From assembly GCF_030418165.1 (NCBI RefSeq), contig NZ_JAUHTQ010000008.1:1-64000 (forward strand): 64,000 nucleotides of DNA, in the 5' to 3' direction. The stretch's first letter is position 1; every line of letters begins with the position of its first letter. The stretch comes from Ureibacillus aquaedulcis (GTDB lineage Bacteria; Bacillota; Bacilli; Bacillales_A; Planococcaceae). The notes beneath the pieces were generated by a model that searched no databases, had not been told where the DNA came from, and saw only the letters and a program-made list of their open reading frames with translations. This document shows positions 41,500 through 48,893 of this stretch, one piece after another. The translations under genes were made by a program, and so were the position numbers.

Positions 41500-42165
41500 A
41501 TGATTAAAATTGCACCATCCATTTTGTCTGCTGATTTTTCCAAATTAGGACAAGAAGTGAAAGAAGTAGAAACAGCCGGGGCTGAGCTGATCCATATTGA
41601 TGTCATGGACGGGCATTTTGTCCCAAATATTACAATGGGACCAATCGTTGTAGAAGCATTGCGTCCTATTACTCAATTACCGCTGGATGTTCATTTAATG
41701 ATAGAAAACCCGGATAATTATATTGAACAATTTGCAAAAGCTGGAGCGGATTATATTTCCGTCCATGTCGAGGCATGCAGACATTTGCATCGTACTATTC
41801 AACTGATTCGTTCACTTAATGTGAAAGCAGGTGTTGTATTAAATCCACATACACCGATTGATACCATCCAGCATATATTGGAAGACATCGATTTTGTTTT
41901 ATTTATGACAGTCAACCCAGGTTTTGGAGGGCAAAAGTTCATTTCTTCTGTTGTTCTTAAAATTGAGGCTCTTTCGAAAATCATTAAAGAACGCGGTTTA
42001 GCGATTGATATAGAAGTAGATGGCGGCATTACTGCCGAAACAATCGGTTCTTGTGCAAAAGCTGGAGCTACGATGTTTGTAGCAGGCTCTGCGATTTATA
42101 ATCAGGAAAACCGTGCAAAAGCCCTGCAGGAAATTAAATCGGCTGGAGAGGCTGCAATACAATAA
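41500..42165 (+). CDS. rpe: Ribulose-phosphate 3-epimerase
   Basis: Interconverts ribulose 5-phosphate and xylulose 5-phosphate in the pentose phosphate pathway. The 221-residue TIM barrel has APSILSADFSKLG, the metal-site LIHIDVMDGHFVPNITMG, HLMIENPDNYI, TVNPGFGGQKF and EVDGGI. An in-frame GTG at 41497 overlaps the rsgA stop; ATG 41500 is preferred. The TAATG junction couples it to thiN. Confidence 0.96.
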   Translation: MIKIAPSILSADFSKLGQEVKEVETAGAELIHIDVMDGHFVPNITMGPIVVEALRPITQLPLDVHLMIENPDNYIEQFAKAGADYISVHVEACRHLHRTIQLIRSLNVKAGVVLNPHTPIDTIQHILEDIDFVLFMTVNPGFGGQKFISSVVLKIEALSKIIKERGLAIDIEVDGGITAETIGSCAKAGATMFVAGSAIYNQENRAKALQEIKSAGEAAIQ

Positions 42166-42815
42166 TGAGATGTGTTGTAGTATGTTCAGGCGGGCCAAGG
42201 GATGAACTTTGCTCATTCGATGAACTTAAGTCCCAAAATGCACTCTTTATAGGGGCTGACAGAGGGGCTCTTTATTTAATAGAGGAAGGGATTGTACCCG
42301 TTGAAATTGTAGGTGATTTTGATTCCTTAACCGAAGAAGAATGGCAGCAAGTATCACAAATTGCACTAAGTGTCGAGAAGGTTCAAGCGGAAAAAGATGA
42401 TACAGATACGGACTTGGCACTCTTGAAGGCGGTAGCCTACCATCCTTCCGAAATTTATTTGACGGGGGTAACGGGAGGAAGACTGGATCACTTTGAAGCA
42501 GCTCTTCGTTCCATGTACCGTATTCAAGTAGAGCATCCGCATATTCATATAAAAATTGTAAACTCTCATAATGAAATTCGCATACTATTGCCTGGGGAAC
42601 ATACTATAATACGAGATGAAAAGTTTCGATATATATCATTTTTTGCTTATCAAAATCAAGTAGAAGATGTGACAATCCGGGGCGTAAAATACGAGACTAC
42701 AAACGATTGCATTGAAATTGGCACTTCTCGCTTTACTAGTAATGAATTGATTTCTAGCCTTGGGTATATCTCCTTTTCATCAGGCATATGTTTAATGATA
42801 AGAAGCAGTGACTAA
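42165..42815 (+). CDS. thiN: Thiamine pyrophosphokinase
   Basis: Transfers pyrophosphate from ATP to thiamine, giving the active cofactor. The 216-residue protein has the N-terminal catalytic domain with GADRGALYLIEEG, VGDFDSL and the DDTDTDLALLKA acidic cluster, plus TGGRLDHFEAAL; the C-terminal beta domain binds thiamine. It has the yloS position of B. subtilis, between rpe and spoVM. Confidence 0.95.
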   Translation: MRCVVVCSGGPRDELCSFDELKSQNALFIGADRGALYLIEEGIVPVEIVGDFDSLTEEEWQQVSQIALSVEKVQAEKDDTDTDLALLKAVAYHPSEIYLTGVTGGRLDHFEAALRSMYRIQVEHPHIHIKIVNSHNEIRILLPGEHTIIRDEKFRYISFFAYQNQVEDVTIRGVKYETTNDCIEIGTSRFTSNELISSLGYISFSSGICLMIRSSD

Positions 42816-42831
42816 AAAGGAGGGCCAGCAT

Positions 42832-42933
42832 TTGAGAGTTTATACATTTCAATTGCCGAAATTTGTTAGTAGTCTTACACGTAGTTGCATCAATTTATTT
42901 ACAGGCGGCGGAAAGAAGAAGAAAAAGGACTAG
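42832..42933 (+). CDS. spoVM: Stage V sporulation protein SpoVM (33 residues)
   Basis: Tiny amphipathic peptide that senses the positive curvature of the forespore outer membrane and anchors the SpoIVA coat basement. Start TTG at 42832, seven bases after AAGGAGGG, and stop TAG at 42931. The product begins (M)RVYTFQLPKFVSSLTRS, matching the B. subtilis pattern KFYTIKLPKFLGG. Pro9, needed for curvature sensing, is kept in LPKF. The C-terminus is longer than the 26-residue B. subtilis peptide and ends GGGKKKKKD. Position after thiN and before rpmB is the conserved one. Confidence 0.9.
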   Translation: MRVYTFQLPKFVSSLTRSCINLFTGGGKKKKKD

Positions 42934-43308
42934 TGTGAATTTTATTTTTCCTGCAATTAATTGCAAGTCCGGCCCCCAGCCTATCTGCTAGATTATGAAT
43001 TCTAAAAGATTAGGTGGGGGTAATCAAGTGTAATAGAAATACTGGTACGGCCAAAAAGAATATTGGGAACTAAGAATTGTCTGCAAGCAGCAATCATTGC
43101 CTAGTGGTCATACTGTGCGATGTGCAACGTTTCTAGAATTGTGAAGCTTTTATATTTCAATGGTGTAACCAATCAACGGGACCAAAAGCAAACCTAAATG
43201 TGACTTGTGTGTATTGTCCTTATTCTTTCATCCATGTGTTGCGCAGGAACCGCATTGATTGGAAATTCTTCTTATCACGTTAAAGTGGTTGAAATTAGTT
43301 GATAAAAA
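42934..43308. other. Gene-free interval between spoVM and rpmB
   Basis: No coding sequence was recognised. It holds a perfect palindrome TGCAATTAATTGCA (42952-42965) and an imperfect long hairpin CCCCCAGCCTATCT/AGATTAGGTGGGGG (42973-43020). Neither has a T run. The remaining sequence shows no structure I can support. Confidence 0.5.
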
Positions 43309-43354
43309 CAAAAAAGAACTGCCCTCTATTTTCACTTTGAGGCAGTTCTTTTTT
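43309..43354 (+). terminator. Bidirectional terminator between spoVM and rpmB
   Basis: 13-bp stem AAAAAGAACTGCC/GGCAGTTCTTTTT with T run on the plus side and A run on the other. Confidence 0.85.
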
Positions 43355-43372
43355 GACATAAGATTGAATAAT

Positions 43373-43413
43373 AAAAAAACACCAATTTTTACAAATGTAA
43401 AAATCGATGTTTT
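43373..43413 (-). terminator. Terminator of rpmB
   Basis: ATTTTTACA/TGTAAAAAT stem (43385-43393 and 43396-43404) with flanking AAAACA/TGTTTT pairing. On the minus strand it is followed by T7, 17 bases after the rpmB stop. Confidence 0.8.
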
Positions 43414-43429
43414 ACAGGTTAAAAACCGA

Positions 43430-43618
43430 TTAAACGCGTTCAACTTTACCAGATTTAAGCGCACGAGCTGAAACCCATACACGTTTTGGTTTACCGTTCA
43501 CTAAAATACGAACTTTTTGTAAGTTTGCACCCCAAGTACGTTTGTTAGCGTTCATTGCGTGTGAACGATTGTTGCCTGAACGAGTTTTTCGACCAGTTAC
43601 TACACATTGTTTAGGCAT
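43430..43618 (-). CDS. rpmB: 50S ribosomal protein L28
   Basis: Large-subunit protein. The 62-residue product has the family pattern [21 protein letters not shown] and [13 protein letters not shown], followed by [23 protein letters not shown]. The second Cys of zinc-binding C+ forms is absent (only Cys5 remains), so it is a C- type. It runs opposite to its neighbours, as in B. subtilis. AAGGAGGGAA precedes the ATG on the minus strand. Confidence 0.97.
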   Translation of the reverse strand: MPKQCVVTGRKTRSGNNRSHAMNANKRTWGANLQKVRILVNGKPKRVWVSARALKSGKVERV

Positions 43619-43808
43619 GTATATTCCCTCCTTACAGATGAATCTGAAAGATTGTTTTTCAGTTCTTTATTTCACATACTTTAATAATTTAACATAGACA
43701 GGAATCCTATGCAATAGTTTTCACATAACCTTTCAAGAAAAAATCCTTTACAGTATGAAAAAGAGTGTTAAAAATGGAAATGCTATATCAAAACAACTAT
43801 TATAGTTA

Positions 43809-44159
43809 GAAAAGCGGAAGGTGCTCGCCCAGCTCCGCGTCGACGAAAGCGCAACGTCGTGTTGCATTCTCGACATGACTCATGAACGCGCGCGCCCCAG
43901 CAATTGGCCGACAAAAGCGCAACGTCGTGTTGCAAGTCGGCACTTGCACATCCATGTGCGGCGGAAGAAATTGCAAAAGGACGCTCTTTGGCAGAATACG
44001 AATTGCTAAGCCCTTCCTATTCTGCATAAGGGCAACTTAGGCTGATTGCCAAATCATTTGCAATCAGCCAAGTTTTCTAATCCTTGCAGGCGATTCTTAA
44101 CTGCGCGAGGAGCTAGCACCTGCAGCTGGACACAGGAAAAGCGGAAGGTGCTCGCCCAG
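43809..44159. repeat. Intergenic element of nested hairpins bounded by a 24-bp direct repeat
   Basis: A 24-bp word starting GAAAAGCGGAAGGTGCTCGC occurs at 43809-43832 and again at 44136-44159. Between them lie two-tier hairpins at 43839-43874 (GTCGA/TCGAC outer, GCAAC/GTTGC inner) and 43908-43940 (CCGAC/GTCGG outer, GCAAC/GTTGC inner). GCAGAATA/TATTCTGC (43991-44025) and a perfect GGCTGATTGC/GCAATCAGCC (44040-44069) follow. No open frame is convincing. Confidence 0.75.
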
Positions 44160-44350
44160 GGATCTAAAAAGAAAGATGGTATGCAAGTTAGAAAAGTTGC
44201 CTTTAAAAAATAAGGTATAAAAGAATTGCGAAAATATAGATAAACATGAAAAAACAAGCAATATGTAGACGAATACCAAGGTTTTCTTTTATAATCAATT
44301 TTTGTGTAGTACAATAGAATTTAGCGAAAACTAGCCAAGGGGGCAAAGTC

Positions 44351-44713
44351 ATGTCAGTAGAAATTAATAATGATTTCGGCCATATTGATATTTCAAATGA
44401 TGTAATTGCACAAATTGCTGGTGGTGCAGCGATCGAGTGCTATGGTATTGTCGGAATGGCGTCTAAACATCAGATTCGTGATGGATTAACTGATATTTTA
44501 CGAAAAGAGAACTTTGCAAAAGGTGTAATTATTCGACAAGAAGGACAAGACCTTCACATAGATATGTATATTATTGTTAGCTATGGAACGAAAATTTCTG
44601 AAGTGGCTTACCAAGTTCAGTCAAAAGTAAAATACACAGTAAATAAAACATTAGGTATGAGCGTTAAGTCGGTAAACATATTCGTTCAAGGCGTTCGTGT
44701 TATGAATGTGTAA
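44351..44713 (+). CDS. yloU: Asp23/Gls24-family envelope stress response protein
   Basis: Small 120-residue protein of the Asp23 family (DUF322), membrane-associated in staphylococci and linked to envelope stress. It contains the GHIDISNDVIAQIAGGAAIECYGIVGMASK start, the VIIRQEGQDLHIDMYIIVSYGTKI middle and the VQGVRV end. Placement directly before fakA is conserved in Bacillales. The precise role of this paralogue is not known. Confidence 0.93.
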   Translation: MSVEINNDFGHIDISNDVIAQIAGGAAIECYGIVGMASKHQIRDGLTDILRKENFAKGVIIRQEGQDLHIDMYIIVSYGTKISEVAYQVQSKVKYTVNKTLGMSVKSVNIFVQGVRVMNV

Positions 44714-44731
44714 GAGGAGGATTTTAATCGG

Positions 44732-46384
44732 ATGAAGTCACTAGATGGAATCAAATTTGCAGAAATGGTGCAAATGGGTGCACATAATTTATCTCAGAAT
44801 GCAAATTTTGTTGACTCTCTAAACGTATTCCCGGTTCCGGATGGAGATACAGGTACAAATATGAACCTGTCCATGACATCAGGTGCTAAAGAAACAGAAA
44901 GCAATGTTGGAAAGCATATTGGTAAAACAGCACAGAGCTTATCAAAAGGATTATTAATGGGTGCCCGTGGTAACTCGGGTGTAATCCTATCTCAATTATT
45001 CCGTGGTTTCGGTAAGGCAATCGAAAAAGATGGTGAAATTGATGCAATTCAATTTGCCAACGCATTTCAAGCTGGTGTCGACACTGCCTATAAAGCAGTT
45101 ATGAAACCTGTTGAAGGAACAATTCTAACAGTTGCACGTGAAGCGGCCGCAAAAGCTGTGGAAGTTGCGCAGGAAGAGGACAGTATTATTGCTGTCATGG
45201 AAGCAGTAGTGAACGAAGGAAAAAACTCGCTGGACCGTACACCGGACCTTTTGCCTGTCTTAAAAGAGGTGGGCGTTGTCGATAGTGGGGGTCAGGGTTT
45301 ATTATTCGTTTATGAAGGATTCCTTGCATCATTGAAAGGTGAAGCGCTTCCAGCTAAAAACGATGCATCATTGGATGATTTAATCAGTGCAGAGCATCAC
45401 CGTGCACAAGATTTCATGAGTACAGAAGATATCGAATTCGGCTATTGTACAGAAATAATGGTTCGTTTTGAACAAGGCAAAGAGGCATTTGACGAAGCAA
45501 AATTCCGTGAAGAACTAAACGTAATGGGAGATTCATTACTTGTTGTATCGGATGATGAGATTGCAAAAGTACATATTCACTCTGAAACGCCAGGTGCGGT
45601 ACTTGCTGCAGGTCAAAAATACGGAAGCTTAATCAAAATTAAGGTTGATAATATGCGTGAACAGCATTCTTCAATTGTGAACAGTCCATCGGAAACAGCT
45701 GCACCTGCACCGAAGAAACAAGAAAAACACCCTTATGCAGTCGTGACGATTGCCATGGGTGAAGGAGTTTCGGAGCTTCTGCGCAGCATTGGTGCATCGT
45801 ATGTCATCGAAGGTGGTCAGACAATGAACCCTTCTACCGAGGACATTGTAAAAGCAGTTAAAGATGTAAACGCTGAACGCGTGTTAATCTTGCCGAACAA
45901 CAAAAATATCGTTATGGCAGCAGAACAGGCTGTTGAATTGCTGGATATTGAAGCAGCGGTTGTACCAACGAAAACAATTCCTCAAGGAATGGCAGCCATC
46001 TTGGCATTTAACCCTGAAAGTTCTGTAGCAGACAATAAAGAAGGTATGACTGACGCATTTGCTCACGTCAAAACAGGTCAAGTGACTTTTGCAGTACGTG
46101 ATACAACAATCGATGGTGTAGAAATTCATAAAGATGACTACATGGCGTTGGCTGAAGGTAAGATCATTCTATCAACGCCAAAAATGTTGGAGGCAGCAAA
46201 AAAAGTTGTCACTGAACTGGTTGACGAGGATTCCGAAATTATTACGATTCTTTATGGTGAAGATGCAACAGAAGAAGAAGCAAACGAATTATCCAGCTTC
46301 ATCGAAGAAAAATATCCTGACGCAGAAGTTGAAATTGTAGAAGGAAAACAATCATTATATCCATTTATTTTGTCGATTGAATAA
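44732..46384 (+). CDS. fakA: Fatty acid kinase subunit FakA (DAK1/DegV-linked, YloV)
   Basis: ATP-binding subunit that phosphorylates FakB(DegV)-bound fatty acids, feeding exogenous acids to PlsX/PlsY. The 550-residue protein has an N-terminal Dak phosphatase-like (DhaL) domain with FPVPDGDTGTNMNLSM, whose aspartates bind ADP-Mg, and GLLMGARGNSGVILSQ. A middle domain and a C-terminal DegV-like domain follow. RBS AGAGGAGG. It is co-located with the PlsX/FabD genes in this window but not in one operon with them. Confidence 0.93.
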   Translation: MKSLDGIKFAEMVQMGAHNLSQNANFVDSLNVFPVPDGDTGTNMNLSMTSGAKETESNVGKHIGKTAQSLSKGLLMGARGNSGVILSQLFRGFGKAIEKDGEIDAIQFANAFQAGVDTAYKAVMKPVEGTILTVAREAAAKAVEVAQEEDSIIAVMEAVVNEGKNSLDRTPDLLPVLKEVGVVDSGGQGLLFVYEGFLASLKGEALPAKNDASLDDLISAEHHRAQDFMSTEDIEFGYCTEIMVRFEQGKEAFDEAKFREELNVMGDSLLVVSDDEIAKVHIHSETPGAVLAAGQKYGSLIKIKVDNMREQHSSIVNSPSETAAPAPKKQEKHPYAVVTIAMGEGVSELLRSIGASYVIEGGQTMNPSTEDIVKAVKDVNAERVLILPNNKNIVMAAEQAVELLDIEAAVVPTKTIPQGMAAILAFNPESSVADNKEGMTDAFAHVKTGQVTFAVRDTTIDGVEIHKDDYMALAEGKIILSTPKMLEAAKKVVTELVDEDSEIITILYGEDATEEEANELSSFIEEKYPDAEVEIVEGKQSLYPFILSIE

Positions 46385-46427
46385 TAATGAATGGTTGCGA
46401 GAAGTAACTTTCTTTGCTAAATAATAG

Positions 46428-46477
46428 GCTAACCAGAAAAGTTGTTAAGTGAGCAACTTTTAATGGTTGGCTTTTTT
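46428..46477 (+). terminator. Terminator after fakA
   Basis: Two-part stem GCTAACCA/TGGTTGGC with inner AAAAGTTG/CAACTTTT, followed by T6 and more T. Confidence 0.85.
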
Positions 46478-46569
46478 ATTTTTGGGGAAAGTGGGGACTT
46501 CAGATTCTATAGCCATGACAAAAGTCAGGTAACGGTAAATAAAGAAAAATTCAGAAATGTCATAGTGAA

Positions 46570-47089
46570 GTTTTCAGTAGAAAGCGTCTATAGGACAAAC
46601 CGGAGCTAAACCAGAAGGAAAGTGTCCGATAGAAAGCGTCTATAAGACAAATCAAAGCTAAAGCAGGAGGGAAGTGTCCAAGAGAGTGTGTCTATACGAC
46701 AAAGCGGAGCTAAACCAGAAGGAAAGTGTCCAATAGAAAGCGTCTATAAGACAAATCAATGGTAAAGCAAGAGGGAAGTGTCCAAGAGAGTGTGTCTATA
46801 GGACAAACCGGAGTTAAACCAGAAGGAAAGTGTCCAATAGAAAGCGTCTATAAGACAAATTAAAACTAAAGCAAGAGGAAAGTGTGCAATAGAAAGTGTC
46901 TATAAGACAAATTAAAGCTAAAGCAGGAAGGAAGTGTCCAAGAGAGTGTGTCTATAGGACAAACCGGAGTTAAACCAGAAGGAAAGTGTGCAATAGAAAG
47001 CGTCTATAAGACAAATTAAAGCTTAAGCAGGAGGGAAGTGTCCAAAGGAAAACGTCATAAGACAAATTTGAGCTCAGCTCAGAGAGCAC
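46570..47089. repeat. 52-bp tandem array, ten units
   Basis: Unit starts fall at 46570 and every 52 bp to 47038, without insertion or deletion until the last degenerate unit. Two forms interleave. Form A has GTGTCCAATAGAAAGCG then TCTATAAGACAAA. Form B has GTGTCCAAGAGAGTGTG then TCTATAGGACAAACCGGAG. The units at 46778 and 46934 are identical. Form B carries TGTCC/GGACA arms, and all good units carry GTCT-ATA-RGAC. Fills most of the 940-bp gap before sdaAB. Confidence 0.93.
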
Positions 47090-47324
47090 TGTCCTTTATA
47101 ACACTCCCCCCAAAAAATAACCACCCCGATCCAGCACAACACCTATAGCAGCAACTCTTTTCCTACCTTAAATTCCATTTTCAGAAAAAAGAAGTATTCT
47201 AAAAAATATATATTTTGTGTCTCTATGAATCTTCGTGATAAACTAGGCTTAAAATAATAGAATTTATTTCTTATAACAAATGATTTCGGCTTTTAATATA
47301 CTTTAAAGTAAAGGGGAGAGTAGG

Positions 47325-47987
47325 TTGAAATTCACTTCAGTTTTTGACATCATTGGTCCGGTTATGATTGGACCTTCGTCTTCTCATACAGCAGGGGCTG
47401 CACGGATCGGTCGAGTGGCCAGAGATCTATTTGGCCGGAAACCGAAATGGGCGAAAATTCACCTGTATGGTTCATTTGCTGAGACATTTAAGGGGCATGG
47501 AACAGATGTAGCCATCGTTGGGGGACTTTTGGATTTTGATACATTTGACGAACGCATTAAAACAGCATTTGAGCACGCGAAGAATGAAGGCTTGGAATTT
47601 GAAATGATACCGGAAACAGCGAATAAAGAACATCCCAATACAGCTCGAATTGTAATGGGTGACGAAATGGGTGAAATGTCGGTAGAAGGGATTTCCATCG
47701 GCGGTGGTAAAATTGAAATCAGTGAAGTGAACGGATTTAAATTACGGTTGACTGGTGGAATGCCGGCAATATTGGTGGTTCATGATGACCGAGCGGGTTG
47801 TATTGCCAATGTTGCGAATTGCTTGGCGATGCACCATGTGAATATCGGCCATATGGAAGTATCCCGAATTGAACGAGGTCAAACGGCTTTAATGGTAATT
47901 GAAGTCGATCAAAATATTGATGAGCGTATTTTGCAACAAATTTCATTGATACCAAATATTACGAAGGTATCTAAAATAAACAACTAG
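47325..47987 (+). CDS. sdaAB: L-serine dehydratase, beta subunit
   Basis: One of two subunits of the [4Fe-4S] L-serine deaminase that turns serine into pyruvate and ammonia. The 220-residue protein has the signature FDIIGPVMIGPSSSHTAGAARIG near the N-terminus and a C-terminal ACT domain (AILVVHDDRAGCIANVANCLA). The start is TTG 47325 behind AAAGGGGAG. sdaAA follows 12 bp after its stop. The 52-bp array lies immediately upstream. Confidence 0.96.
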   Translation: MKFTSVFDIIGPVMIGPSSSHTAGAARIGRVARDLFGRKPKWAKIHLYGSFAETFKGHGTDVAIVGGLLDFDTFDERIKTAFEHAKNEGLEFEMIPETANKEHPNTARIVMGDEMGEMSVEGISIGGGKIEISEVNGFKLRLTGGMPAILVVHDDRAGCIANVANCLAMHHVNIGHMEVSRIERGQTALMVIEVDQNIDERILQQISLIPNITKVSKINN

Positions 47988-47999
47988 GGAGTGAGCTTT

Positions 48000-48893
48000 A
48001 TGGACGTATTATTTCATAATGTAAGAGAATTAGTTGAACTTGCTGAGAAAGAAAATAAGCTCATTTCTGAAATCATGATTGAACAAGAAATGAAGATGAC
48101 TGGCCGCACAAGAGAAGAAATTTTTGCGCAAATGGATAGAAATCTAATTGTCATGGAGCAAGCGGTTGAACGCGGGCTAAATGGTGTCCAGTCGGTTTCC
48201 GGTTTGACTGGCGGGGATGCGGTTCTGCTGCAAAATTATATTGCATCCGGCAAAAGTCTTTCAGGGGATTTATTGTTGGACGCTGTTAGTAAGGCGGTAG
48301 CAACAAATGAGGTAAATGCGGCAATGGGAACAATTTGTGCGACGCCCACAGCAGGTTCCGCAGGGGTAGTACCTGGAACATTATTTGCCGTGAAAAATAA
48401 GTTGAATCCTACTCGCGAGCAGATGATTCGTTTCTTATTTACATCCGGTGCATTTGGATTTGTCGTTGCAAACAATGCATTTATTTCAGGCGCTGCAGGC
48501 GGCTGTCAGGCAGAAGTAGGTTCCGCAGCTGGTATGGCGGCAGCGGCAATAGTAGAAATGGCTGGGGGTACACCTGCACAATGTTCGGAAGCGTTTGCAA
48601 TCACATTAAAAAATATGCTGGGTCTTGTTTGTGATCCGGTTGCAGGTCTTGTAGAAGTTCCGTGTGTGAAACGTAATGCAATGGGGGCAGCAAATGCAAT
48701 GGTAGCTGCAGATATGGCACTTGCTGGAATAACTAGCCGAATTCCTTGTGATGAAGTAATTGGTGCGATGTTCAGAATCGGTCAGACAATGCATCCGAGC
48801 TTGAAAGAAACAGCTCGTGGGGGGCTTGCTGCAACACCTACGGGTAAAGCGCTTGCTGCGAAAATCTTTGGAAGTGCAGTAGAAGTTGACTAA
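48000..48893 (+). CDS. sdaAA: L-serine dehydratase, alpha subunit
   Basis: Catalytic subunit of iron-sulfur L-serine dehydratase. The 297-residue protein has the conserved cysteines expected for the cluster: ICATPTAGSAGVVPGT, GGCQAEVGSAAGMAAA and LVCDPVAGLVEVPC. The frame opens at GTG 47991, but ATG 48000 with GGGAGTG ahead is preferred. Its last eight bases overlap recG. Confidence 0.96.
   Translation: MDVLFHNVRELVELAEKENKLISEIMIEQEMKMTGRTREEIFAQMDRNLIVMEQAVERGLNGVQSVSGLTGGDAVLLQNYIASGKSLSGDLLLDAVSKAVATNEVNAAMGTICATPTAGSAGVVPGTLFAVKNKLNPTREQMIRFLFTSGAFGFVVANNAFISGAAGGCQAEVGSAAGMAAAAIVEMAGGTPAQCSEAFAITLKNMLGLVCDPVAGLVEVPCVKRNAMGAANAMVAADMALAGITSRIPCDEVIGAMFRIGQTMHPSLKETARGGLAATPTGKALAAKIFGSAVEVD

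Noticed and set aside
43806-44027. Minus-strand 73-codon frame in the hairpin element
   Set aside because: It lies wholly within repeated hairpins; its sequence simply reflects the repeat.
46570-47089. CRISPR array
   Set aside because: Units are directly joined with no unique spacers, the repeat spans the full 52 bp, and no cas gene is present.
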